Assembly: GCA_035444405.1 (NCBI GenBank) | Contig: DAOMOP010000155.1 | Location: 1 to 9,920, forward strand | Direction: 5' to 3' | Length of the DNA stretch: 9,920 nt | Source: DAOMOP01 sp035444405 | Lineage (GTDB): Bacteria; Pseudomonadota; Gammaproteobacteria; Burkholderiales; Rhodocyclaceae | In this document: positions 1 through 6,417 of the stretch, in pieces | Numbering within the stretch: the first letter of the stretch is position 1 | Layout of the letters: the number at the start of each line of letters is the position of its first letter | The notes under the pieces: generated by a model | The model's database searches: none | What the model saw: the letters and a program-made list of their open reading frames with translations, nothing else | Told to the model about the DNA's origin: nothing | Program-made: the position numbers and the translations under genes

Positions 1-1
1 C

Positions 2-934
2 TGCGGCGTGCAGATCCTGCCCGGCAAGCGCGGCGAGCGCATCATGAAGAAGTACCAGAAGATGGGCAAGAAGATGCCCGCCGCGGCGGTGATCGGGTGC
101 GATCCGCTCACCTTCATGGCCGGCACGCTGATGCACAAGGGCCAGAAGGGGGTCAGCGACTTCGACATCACCGGCACCGTGCGCGGCATGCAGTCGGAAT
201 TCCTGATGGCGCCGCTCACCGGACTGCCGGTGCCGGCCGGCGCCGAGATCGTGCTCGAAGGCGAGATCGACCCAGAGAACTTCCGCCCCGAGGGCCCGTT
301 CGCCGAATACACCGGCTACTACACCGACGAGCTGCACAAGGTCATCAGCAAGCCGTGCCTCGAGGTCAAGCAGATCCTGCACCGCGACAGCCCGATCCTG
401 TGGGCGACCGGCCAGGGCCGCCCGGTCACCGACGTGCATATGCTGCTCGCCTTCACGCGCACCGCGACGCTGTGGACCGAGCTCGAGCAGATGCGCATCC
501 CCGGCATCCAGTCGGTGTGCGTCATGCCCGAATCAGCCGGCCGCTTCTGGGCGGTGGTGTCGGTCAAGCAGGCCTATCCGGGCCACTCGCGCCAGGTCGC
601 CGACGCGGTGATCGCGAGCAACACCGGCTCGTACGGCATCAAGGGCGTGATCACCGTCGACGAGGACATCCAGGCCGACGACCTGCAGCGCGTGTTCTGG
701 GCGCTGTCGTGCCGCTACGACCCGCTGCGCGGCACCGAGCTGATCAAGCGCGGCCGTTCCACGCCGCTCGACCCGGCGCTCGCCCCCGACTCGGACAAGC
801 TCACGACCTCGCGCATCCTGATGGACGCCTGCATTCCGTACGAATGGAAGCAGAAGCCCGTCGAGGCACGCATGGACGAGGCAATGCTCGCGAAGATCCG
901 CGAGCGCTGGAGTGATTACGGGCTCGGAGGCTGA
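2..934 (+). CDS. ppcB: Phenylphosphate carboxylase UbiD-like subunit (probably beta), 5'-truncated
   Basis: The reading frame is open to the left edge, so only the last 310 residues are seen. The part after the EGPFxE motif is almost as long as in the complete UbiD-like gene at 1628, which implies a full length near 480 residues and about 170 missing ones. The fragment carries the UbiD hallmarks: a VPAGAEIVLEGEI strand and EGPFAEYTGYY, whose two Glu (codons 290-292 and 305-307) match the paired catalytic Glu of UbiD/Fdc1 enzymes. The Glu that binds the metal holding prenyl-FMN in Fdc1 appears as Asp (fragment residue 53, 44 before the first catalytic Glu). With PpcA it should form the carboxylating core that turns phenylphosphate plus CO2 into 4-hydroxybenzoate in the cytoplasm. 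The beta label rests on gene order recalled from Thauera; membership in the UbiD family is certain. Confidence 0.85.
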   Translation, partial: CGVQILPGKRGERIMKKYQKMGKKMPAAAVIGCDPLTFMAGTLMHKGQKGVSDFDITGTVRGMQSEFLMAPLTGLPVPAGAEIVLEGEIDPENFRPEGPFAEYTGYYTDELHKVISKPCLEVKQILHRDSPILWATGQGRPVTDVHMLLAFTRTATLWTELEQMRIPGIQSVCVMPESAGRFWAVVSVKQAYPGHSRQVADAVIASNTGSYGIKGVITVDEDIQADDLQRVFWALSCRYDPLRGTELIKRGRSTPLDPALAPDSDKLTTSRILMDACIPYEWKQKPVEARMDEAMLAKIRERWSDYGLGG

Positions 935-942
935 GGCCGGTT

Positions 943-1038
943 CCTCCCCCTTCAAGGGGGGAGGTCAGGAGGGGGATGGGTTCTTGGTTACGCAGGGTTA
1001 ACCCATCCCCACCCCAGCCCTCCCCTTGAAGGGGAGGG
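943..1038. repeat. REP/MITE-like nested inverted repeats between ppcB and ppcD
   Basis: Three inverted repeats are nested here. The left one, 943-964, has arms CCTCCCCCTT and AAGGGGGGAGG. The right one, 1018-1038, has perfect 10-base arms CCCTCCCCTT and AAGGGGAGGG around one G. Between them GGGGATGGGTT (972-982) pairs perfectly with AACCCATCCCC (1000-1010) across 17 bases. The left and right ends are also complementary to each other in outline, so the whole block can fold into one long imperfect hairpin or into three small ones. Such C-tract/CTTSAAG/G-tract palindromes are typical of dispersed intergenic repeats in high-GC proteobacteria. It is not terminator-like, because no T-run follows. 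It fills most of the 142-base gap, the largest gap inside the carboxylase operon. Confidence 0.75.
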
Positions 1039-1076
1039 AGAAAAAGTAACGCACTCAACTTGAAGGGTATGAAGCC

Positions 1077-1586
1077 ATGGACAAGGCCAAGGACATCCGG
1101 CTGGTGATACTCGATGTGGACGGCGTGATGAGCGACGGGCGCATCGTCATCGACGACAACGGCGTCGAGTCGCGCAACTTCGACATCAAGGACGGCATGG
1201 GCGTGGTCGTGCTGCAGCTGTGCGGCATCGAGGTCGCGATCATCACGTCGAAGAAATCCGGCGCGGTGCGCCACCGCGCCGAGGAGCTCAAGATCAAGCG
1301 CTTCCACGAAGGCATCAAGAAGAAGACCGAGCCCTACGAGCAGATGCTCGAGGAGATGAACATCCATGACGCACAGGTGTGCTACGTCGGCGACGACCTG
1401 GTCGACCTGTCGATGATGAAGCGCGTCGGCCTGCCGGTGGCGGTCGGCGACGCGGTCGCCGAAGTCAAGGAGGCGGCCGCCTATGTGACCACCGCGCACG
1501 GCGGCCGTGGCGCCGTGCGCGAGGTCGCCGAGATGATCCTCAAGGCCCAGGACAAGTGGGACAAGGTCCTGGCCAAGCTGCACTAG
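1077..1586 (+). CDS. ppcD: Phenylphosphate carboxylase delta subunit, HAD phosphatase (KdsC-like)
   Basis: This 169-residue protein (about 18 kDa) has a complete HAD core: motif I DVDGV with Asp13 (nucleophile) and Asp15, motif II Thr57 in IITSKKS, Lys83 as the likely motif III lysine, and motif IV GDD with Asp106/Asp107 followed by Asp110. Length and layout are those of KdsC, the small HAD phosphatase of KDO-8-phosphate, without a cap domain. In Thauera the 18-kDa carboxylase subunit belongs to this phosphatase family and is needed for phenylphosphate carboxylation but not for the CO2/4-hydroxybenzoate exchange, so its expected job is releasing phosphate from phenylphosphate for the UbiD-like core. 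The ATG has a GAAGGG Shine-Dalgarno at 1062-1067. Its position between two ppc UbiD genes argues strongly against a KDO pathway role. Confidence 0.9.
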   Translation: MDKAKDIRLVILDVDGVMSDGRIVIDDNGVESRNFDIKDGMGVVVLQLCGIEVAIITSKKSGAVRHRAEELKIKRFHEGIKKKTEPYEQMLEEMNIHDAQVCYVGDDLVDLSMMKRVGLPVAVGDAVAEVKEAAAYVTTAHGGRGAVREVAEMILKAQDKWDKVLAKLH

Positions 1587-1627
1587 TCCGTCGCAAGCGC
1601 TCGTTTCAATCCGGCAAGGAGACCATC

Positions 1628-3085
1628 GTGTCGAAGATATCCGCACCCCGCAGCAACCGCGAGTTCATCGAGGCGTGCCTCGCCTCGGGCGATGCCGTCC
1701 GCATCAAGCAGGAGGTCGACTGGGACAACGAGGCCGGCGCCATCGTGCGCCGCGTCTGCGAACTGGCCGAGGCCGCGCCGTTCATGGAGAAGATCAAGGA
1801 CTATCCGGGCTTCTCGTACTTCGGCGCGCCGCTGTCGACCTATCGCCGCATGGCCATCTCGCTCGGCATGGACCCCGACTCGAAGCCGCCGCAGATCGGT
1901 GCCGAATACCTCAAGCGCACCAACGGCGAGGTGATCCGGCCGGTCACCGTCTCGCGCAGCGAGGCACCGTGCAAGGAAAACATCCTGCTCGGCCGCGACC
2001 TCGATCTGACCCGCCTGCCGGTGCCGCTCGTGCATGACGGCGACGGCGGCCGCTACGTCGGCACCTGGCACGCGGTGATCACCAAGCACCCGGTGCGCGG
2101 CGACGTGAACTGGGGCATGTACCGGCAGATGATGTGGGACGGGCGCACGATGTCGGGCGCGGTGTTCCCGTTCTCGGACCTGGGCAAGGCGCTGTCCGAA
2201 TACTATCTGCCGCGCGGCGAGACCTGCCCGTTCGCGACCGCGATCGGCCTGTCGCCGCTCGCCGCGATGGCCGCCTGCGCACCGTCGCCGATCCCCGAAC
2301 CGGAACTGACCGGCATGCTGGCCGGCGAGCCGGTGCGCCTGGTCAAGTGCGAGACCAACGACCTCGAGGTCCCGGCCGATGCCGAGATCATCCTCGAGGG
2401 TGAGATCTTCCCGGACTACAAGGTCGAGGAAGGTCCGTTCGGCGAGTACACCGGCTACCGCACCAGCCCGCGCGACTTCCGCGTGACCTTCCGCGTCAAC
2501 GCGATCACCTACCGCAACAACGCGACGATGACGATCTCGAACATGGGCGTGCCGATGGACGAAGGGCAGCTGCTGCGCTCGTTCTCGCTCGGCCTCGAGC
2601 TCGAGAAGCTCCTGAAGAGCCAGGGCATCCCGGTGACCGGCGTCTACATGCACCCGCGCTCGACGCACCACATGATGATCGTCGCGGTGAAACCCGCCTA
2701 TGCCGGCATCGCGATGCAGATCGCCCAGCTTGCGTTCGGCTCCAAGCTCGGCCCGTGGTTCCACATGGTGATGGTGGTCGACGACCAGACCGACATCTAC
2801 AACTGGGACGAGGTCTATCACGCGTTCTGCACGCGCTGCAATCCGGAGCGCGGCATCCACGTGTTCAAGAACACCACCGGCACGGCGCTCTACCCGCACG
2901 CGAACCCGCACGACCGCAAGTACTGCATCGGCTCGCAGGTGCTGTTCGACTGCCTGTGGCCGGTGGACTGGGACAAGGTCAACGACGTGCCCACGCTGGT
3001 GAGCTTCCGCAACATGTACCCGAAGGACATCCAGGAAAAGGTCCTGGCGAACTGGGCGGACTACGGCTTCGGCGCCGGCAAGTGA
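1628..3085 (+). CDS. ppcA: Phenylphosphate carboxylase UbiD-like subunit (probably alpha)
   Basis: This is a complete 485-residue UbiD-family protein (about 54 kDa). I chose the GTG at 1628 because AAGGAG (1616-1621) lies 6 bases upstream and the frame further upstream is only an overlap with ppcD. Visible motifs: NWGMYR (Asn161, Arg166), EPELTG (Glu224) and EEGPFGEYTGY (Glu268, Glu273). By spacing these match Asn168, Arg173, Glu233, Glu277 and Glu282 of fungal Fdc1: the catalytic Arg-Glu-Glu and two ligands of the metal that anchors prenyl-FMN. The third metal ligand, a His in Fdc1 and UbiD, aligns with Asp184. Expected reaction: with PpcB, PpcC and PpcD, para-carboxylation of phenylphosphate to 4-hydroxybenzoate, an oxygen-sensitive cytoplasmic enzyme. 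It starts 41 bases after ppcD. The alpha assignment is by recalled gene order. Confidence 0.9.
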   Translation: MSKISAPRSNREFIEACLASGDAVRIKQEVDWDNEAGAIVRRVCELAEAAPFMEKIKDYPGFSYFGAPLSTYRRMAISLGMDPDSKPPQIGAEYLKRTNGEVIRPVTVSRSEAPCKENILLGRDLDLTRLPVPLVHDGDGGRYVGTWHAVITKHPVRGDVNWGMYRQMMWDGRTMSGAVFPFSDLGKALSEYYLPRGETCPFATAIGLSPLAAMAACAPSPIPEPELTGMLAGEPVRLVKCETNDLEVPADAEIILEGEIFPDYKVEEGPFGEYTGYRTSPRDFRVTFRVNAITYRNNATMTISNMGVPMDEGQLLRSFSLGLELEKLLKSQGIPVTGVYMHPRSTHHMMIVAVKPAYAGIAMQIAQLAFGSKLGPWFHMVMVVDDQTDIYNWDEVYHAFCTRCNPERGIHVFKNTTGTALYPHANPHDRKYCIGSQVLFDCLWPVDWDKVNDVPTLVSFRNMYPKDIQEKVLANWADYGFGAGK

Positions 3086-3096
3086 GGAGAAAAATC

Positions 3097-3351
3097 ATGA
3101 ATCAGTGGGAAGTGTTCGTCAGTGATCCGTCGGAACTGGTCGAGGGCAAGGTGCTGGAACTCAGCATCCGCACGCTCAATCCGGGGCACCAGAAATACAC
3201 CTACCGGCGCGTCAAGGCCGAGGTGTCGAGCGACCTGCAGAAGTTCGAGGACGGCCTGCAGGTGCGCCTCGGGCGCGGGCAGCTGAGCGACCGGAGGTTC
3301 TCGATCCAGGTGCTCGAGACCGTCGAGCGCATGCCGGCGAAGTATCTGTAG
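3097..3351 (+). CDS. ppcC: Phenylphosphate carboxylase small (gamma) subunit
   Basis: This 84-residue protein (about 10 kDa) lies 11 bases after ppcA, with GAGGAG (3085-3090, overlapping the ppcA stop codon) 6 bases before the ATG. It has no signal peptide, membrane segment or catalytic motif. It looks like a small mixed alpha/beta, charged protein starting MNQWEVFVSD and ending RMPAKYL. The Thauera enzyme has a 10-kDa subunit without relatives of known function that is needed, together with the two UbiD-like subunits, for the CO2 exchange reaction. Size and position fit that subunit exactly. A structural or stabilising role is likely, but no mechanism can be read from the sequence. Tight spacing suggests translational coupling with ppcA. 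Confidence 0.85.
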   Translation: MNQWEVFVSDPSELVEGKVLELSIRTLNPGHQKYTYRRVKAEVSSDLQKFEDGLQVRLGRGQLSDRRFSIQVLETVERMPAKYL

Positions 3352-3362
3352 CGGTTCCCCCA

Positions 3363-3395
3363 TGCCGGGGCGGCGGCAACGTGGTCGCCCCGGCA
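3363..3395 (+). promoter_or_regulatory. Strong intercistronic hairpin between ppcC and the third ubiD-like gene
   Basis: TGCCGGGGCG (3363-3372) pairs perfectly with CGCCCCGGCA (3386-3395). One more G-U and one C-G pair extend the stem to 12 bp around a 9-base loop. It begins 12 bases after the ppcC stop codon and no T-run follows, so it is not a canonical intrinsic terminator. An attenuator or an mRNA 3'-end stabiliser separating the structural carboxylase genes from the following genes would fit, but that is inference. Confidence 0.6.
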
Positions 3396-3419
3396 CAAAC
3401 CCTGACCGACGAGGAATCC

Positions 3420-4766
3420 ATGGCCTTTTCCGACCTGCGCGCCTTCCTGTCCGAGCTCGGCGACGATCTGCTGACGATCCGCGAGCCGTTCGACCCGCGC
3501 TTCGAGATCGCCGCACTGCTGCGCAGCCTGCCGGCCGGCGCACCGGCGGTGCTGTTCGACGACGTCGCCGGCCACCCCGGCGTGCGCGTGGCCGGCAATC
3601 TGATCGGCAGCCGGCGGCGCCTCGCTCGCGCGCTCGGCGCCGACGAGGCGGGCCTCGTGCAGGCCTATCTGCGCCACCAGGATCACGGCATCGCACCGGT
3701 GGCCGCACGCGGCGCGGCGCCGGTCAAGGAGATCGTGCATCGCGACGCCGACGATTTGCTCGCGCTGCTGCCCATCCTCACGCACCACGAGAAAGACGCC
3801 GCGCCGTTCATCACCACCGGCGTGGTGCTGTGCCACGACCCCAGGAGCGGCCGGCGCGGCATGGGTATCCACCGCATGATGGTCAAGGGCGGCCGGCGGC
3901 TCGGCATCCTGCTCGCGAATCCGCCGCTGTCGCAGTTCCACGCCCACGCCGAGGCCGCCGGCGCGCCGCTCGAAGTCGCGATCGCGCTCGGGCTGGAACC
4001 CGCCACGCTGCTCGCCTCGGTCGTCAAGGTCGGCCCGCAGGGCCCCGACAAGATGGCGATCGCCGGCGCGCTGCGGCGCCAGCCGGTCGAGCTCGTGCGC
4101 GGCGAGACCGTCGCGGTCGAAGTGCCGGCGCGCGCCGAGATCGTCATCGAAGGCCGCGTGCTGCCGGGCGTGCGCGAGCCCGAAGGCCCGTTCGGCGAGA
4201 ACACCGGCTACTACTTCTCGAACGTCAGTCCGGTCATCGAGGTCACCGCGGTCACCCACCGGCGCGAGCCGATCTACCCGGGCCTGTGCCCGTGGTCGGC
4301 CGACGTCGACACGCTGCTCTCGCTCGCGGCCGGCACCGAGCTGCTCGGGCAGCTGCAGCAGCATGTGGCCGGCGTCGTCGATCTCGAGCTCACCCCCGGC
4401 ACCGCCGGCTTCAGCGCGGTGATCGCGACCCACGGCTGCCCGAAGAGCGAGGTGCGCCGCCTGATCATGCTGGCGCTCAGCCTCGACCGCCGCCTGAAGA
4501 CCGTGACCGTCGTCGATGACGACGTCGACCTGCGCAACCCGCGCGAAGTCGGCTGGGCGGTCGCGACCCGCTGCCAGCCGCAGCGCGACGCCGTGGTGAT
4601 CGGCGGCACCGAGGGCTACGTGATCGACCCGACCTCGGCCGGGGGCAGCGGCTCCAAGCTCGGACTCGACGCCACCCGCGGCAGCGGCCCGCAGTTCGAC
4701 AAGATCACGCTCGAGCCGGCGGCGCTGCACAAGGCACGGGCGGTGCTCGCACAAATTCTGTCCTGA
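3420..4766 (+). CDS. UbiD-family (de)carboxylase paralogue, third in the cluster
   Basis: This is a 448-residue UbiD-family protein. I chose ATG 3420 because GAGGA (3411-3415) precedes it and the protein then begins MAFSDLRAFL, a usual UbiD-family start. The upstream in-frame GTG at 3381 lies inside a strong hairpin. Seen: GIHRM with Arg152, PARAEIVIEG, and PEGPFGENTGYY with Glu255 and Glu260, so the catalytic Arg-Glu-Glu set is present. The Asn and Glu that bind the prenyl-FMN metal in Fdc1 align here with Gly147 and Lys211, so the metal site is altered. It is about 37 residues shorter than PpcA. It may decarboxylate or carboxylate an aromatic acid, or assist cofactor maturation; UbiD-like genes beyond ppcA and ppcB are known in phenol clusters, with unclear function. 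It is followed 12 bases later by ubiX. Confidence 0.85.
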   Translation: MAFSDLRAFLSELGDDLLTIREPFDPRFEIAALLRSLPAGAPAVLFDDVAGHPGVRVAGNLIGSRRRLARALGADEAGLVQAYLRHQDHGIAPVAARGAAPVKEIVHRDADDLLALLPILTHHEKDAAPFITTGVVLCHDPRSGRRGMGIHRMMVKGGRRLGILLANPPLSQFHAHAEAAGAPLEVAIALGLEPATLLASVVKVGPQGPDKMAIAGALRRQPVELVRGETVAVEVPARAEIVIEGRVLPGVREPEGPFGENTGYYFSNVSPVIEVTAVTHRREPIYPGLCPWSADVDTLLSLAAGTELLGQLQQHVAGVVDLELTPGTAGFSAVIATHGCPKSEVRRLIMLALSLDRRLKTVTVVDDDVDLRNPREVGWAVATRCQPQRDAVVIGGTEGYVIDPTSAGGSGSKLGLDATRGSGPQFDKITLEPAALHKARAVLAQILS

Positions 4767-4778
4767 CGGAGGTATTCC

Positions 4779-5363
4779 ATGCGAATCGTGGTCGGCATAT
4801 CCGGCGCCAGCGGCGCCATCTACGGCATCCGCATCCTCGAGGTGCTGCAGCGGCTCGGCGTCGAGACCCATCTGGTGATGTCCGACTCGGCCAAGCGCAC
4901 GATCGTGTACGAGACCGACTACTCGATCAACGACGTCAAGGGCCTCGCGTGCAGGACGCACGACATCAACGACGTCGGCGCGGCGATCTCGAGCGGCTCG
5001 TTCCGCCACGACGGCATGGTCATTGCGCCGTGCTCGATCAAGACGCTGTCCGCGCTCGCACACTCGTTCAACACCAACCTGCTGATCCGCGCCGCCGACG
5101 TGACGCTGAAGGAGCGGCGCAAGCTGGTGCTGATGCTGCGCGAGACGCCGCTGCACCTGGGCCATCTGCGCCTGATGACGCAGGTGACCGAGATCGGCGC
5201 GGTGCTGGTGCCACCGCTGCCGGCCTTCTACCACCGCCCCAAGACCCTCGACGACATCATCGACCAGTCGGTGACCAAGGTGCTCGACCAGTTCGACCTC
5301 GACGTCGATCTGTTCAAGCGCTGGACCGGCAACGAAGAGCGCGAGCTCGCCAGGGCAGTGTGA
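4779..5363 (+). CDS. ubiX: Flavin prenyltransferase UbiX
   Basis: This 194-residue protein is very similar along its whole length to E. coli UbiX as recalled: VGISGASGAIYG (residues 5-16, flavin-binding GASG), a THLVMS-like strand, PCSIKTLSALAHS (84-96), KERRKLVLMLRETPLH (111-126) and PPLPAFYHRP (145-154) with the Tyr and Arg that contact the prenyl phosphate. UbiX joins FMN and dimethylallyl monophosphate into prenylated FMN, the cofactor of UbiD enzymes. Here it would serve the UbiD-like subunits of the operon rather than, or in addition to, ubiquinone synthesis. GGAGG (4768-4772) stands 6 bases before ATG, and the gap to the previous gene is 12 bases. Older annotations may call it 3-octaprenyl-4-hydroxybenzoate carboxy-lyase, which is outdated. 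Confidence 0.95.
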   Translation: MRIVVGISGASGAIYGIRILEVLQRLGVETHLVMSDSAKRTIVYETDYSINDVKGLACRTHDINDVGAAISSGSFRHDGMVIAPCSIKTLSALAHSFNTNLLIRAADVTLKERRKLVLMLRETPLHLGHLRLMTQVTEIGAVLVPPLPAFYHRPKTLDDIIDQSVTKVLDQFDLDVDLFKRWTGNEERELARAV

Positions 5364-5375
5364 CGGAGCACGGCA

Positions 5376-5822
5376 ATGCGCGAAACCATCGTGCTCCACG
5401 GCGTCGTCACCAGCGGGCTCGGCGAAGGCACGCGCTTCATGGCGCTCGACTGGGTGCTCGCGCAGTGCCGGCAGCGGCTCGGCTTCACGCCGTACGCCGG
5501 CACCTTCAACCTGCGCATGAGCGGGCCGCGCTGGGCGCACGTGCGCCAGCGCATGCAGACCGCGGCCGGCGTCGGCATCGCGCCCGCCACCGGATTCTGT
5601 GCGGCCAAGTGCTTCGCGCTGCGGCTGGGCGGCCGCGTTGATGCGTTCGGCATCGTCCCGGCGGTCGCCGACTATCCGCACGACAAGCTCGAAATCATCG
5701 CGCCGGTCGCGCTGCGCGACGCCCTCGGCGTCACCGACGGCGACCGCATCGATCTACGGGTGGAACTCGACCCCACGGCGGCCACCGGCCCGACACGGGC
5801 GCATCCGTGGGTATGTGTGTGA
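5376..5822 (+). CDS. Archaeal-type CTP-dependent riboflavin kinase (DUF120 family)
   Basis: This 148-residue protein matches the DUF120/RibK pattern of archaeal CTP-dependent riboflavin kinase (Methanocaldococcus MJ0056 type): GVVTSGLGEG (9-18, nucleotide-binding loop), GFTPYAGTFNLRM (36-48), GFCAAKCFALRLGG (73-86), and DYPHDKLEIIAPVALR followed by LGVTDGD (99-123), then a final beta strand. The expected reaction is CTP plus riboflavin to CDP plus FMN in the cytoplasm. Bacteria normally make FMN with the unrelated bifunctional RibF, so this enzyme is unusual here. It follows ubiX by 12 bases, with GGAG at 5365-5368, so it probably feeds FMN directly to prenyl-FMN synthesis. The last 15 or so residues look like an unstructured tail. 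Family assignment is by motif recognition; activity is inferred. Confidence 0.85.
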   Translation: MRETIVLHGVVTSGLGEGTRFMALDWVLAQCRQRLGFTPYAGTFNLRMSGPRWAHVRQRMQTAAGVGIAPATGFCAAKCFALRLGGRVDAFGIVPAVADYPHDKLEIIAPVALRDALGVTDGDRIDLRVELDPTAATGPTRAHPWVCV

Positions 5823-5868
5823 GCCCCGGCACGCCCCGCGCCGCCCGGACCCTGCAAGGAGAGCCAGG

Positions 5869-6414
5869 ATGTCACCCCAGTTCTGCCCGCACTGCCGCAC
5901 GCCGCTGATCCTCGCCGCCGTACAGGGACGGGACCGCGAGCAATGCCCCGCCTGCGGCTTCACCGCCTATCACAACCCCGCGCCGGTCGCGCTGGCGCTG
6001 ATCGAGCATGCCGGCGAGCTGGTGCTGATCAAGCGCAATCTCGAGCCCTTGCGCGGCTACTGGGCGCCGCCGGGCGGTTACGTCGAGGTCGGCGAGTCGG
6101 TCGAGGAGGCGGTCGTGCGCGAGGCGCGCGAAGAAACCGGTCTCGAGATCGCCGTCGATGCGCTGGTCGGTGTGTACTCGCAAGCCGACGTGAAGGTCGT
6201 GATCCTCGCCTATCGCGCCCATTCGCTCGGCGGCGAGCCGGTTGTCGGTGACGACGCCGGTGACATCCTGCTGGTCGCCCCGGGTCAGGTGCCGGTCCAG
6301 CCGCCGCCGCCTCACGGCACCGCCCTCGATCACTGGTTCCACCGCGTCATCCGCGAAGTCACGACACCGTGGCAATGGGGCCATCAGCCCGTGCCGCGCA
6401 GCATGAGGAGATGA
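5869..6414 (+). CDS. Nudix hydrolase with N-terminal zinc ribbon
   Basis: This is a 181-residue protein. I chose ATG 5869 because AAGGAG (5856-5861) lies 7 bases upstream and the zinc ribbon starts at once; open frame further upstream only overlaps the preceding gene. Cys6, Cys9, Cys26 and Cys29 (CPHC and CPAC) form a zinc ribbon as in NudC-like proteins. The Nudix box runs from Gly70 to Leu92 with all consensus residues (Gly70, Glu76, Arg84, Glu85, Glu88, Glu89, Gly91). Nudix enzymes hydrolyse X-linked diphosphates. A MutT-like gene is, as I recall, part of the Thauera phenol cluster. The substrate cannot be read from the sequence. Given the ubiX and riboflavin kinase neighbours, DMAPP hydrolysis to the DMAP used by UbiX is an attractive guess, with FAD or NADH pyrophosphatase activity as alternatives. 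Confidence 0.9.
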   Translation: MSPQFCPHCRTPLILAAVQGRDREQCPACGFTAYHNPAPVALALIEHAGELVLIKRNLEPLRGYWAPPGGYVEVGESVEEAVVREAREETGLEIAVDALVGVYSQADVKVVILAYRAHSLGGEPVVGDDAGDILLVAPGQVPVQPPPPHGTALDHWFHRVIREVTTPWQWGHQPVPRSMRR

Positions 6415-6417
6415 GCC

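Noticed and set aside
1077..1586. KdsC (KDO-8-phosphate phosphatase) as the function of the HAD gene
   Set aside because: The fold and motifs match KdsC, but the gene is embedded between the two carboxylase UbiD genes and matches the 18-kDa subunit, so PpcD is the better call.
3381..3419. Upstream GTG start for the third UbiD-like gene
   Set aside because: The GTG lies in the strong hairpin and has no Shine-Dalgarno, while ATG 3420 has GAGGA and gives a normal UbiD-family N-terminus.
3201..5681. Very long open frame on the minus strand (826 codons)
   Set aside because: It lies opposite clear UbiD, UbiX and riboflavin kinase genes, has biased Arg/His/Asp-rich composition and no recognisable domain. 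It is a GC-rich shadow frame.
5599..5868. N-terminal extension of the Nudix protein in the open frame upstream
   Set aside because: It overlaps the riboflavin kinase gene in another frame and is Arg/Ser-rich without a domain. ATG 5869 has a good ribosome binding site and starts directly at the zinc ribbon.
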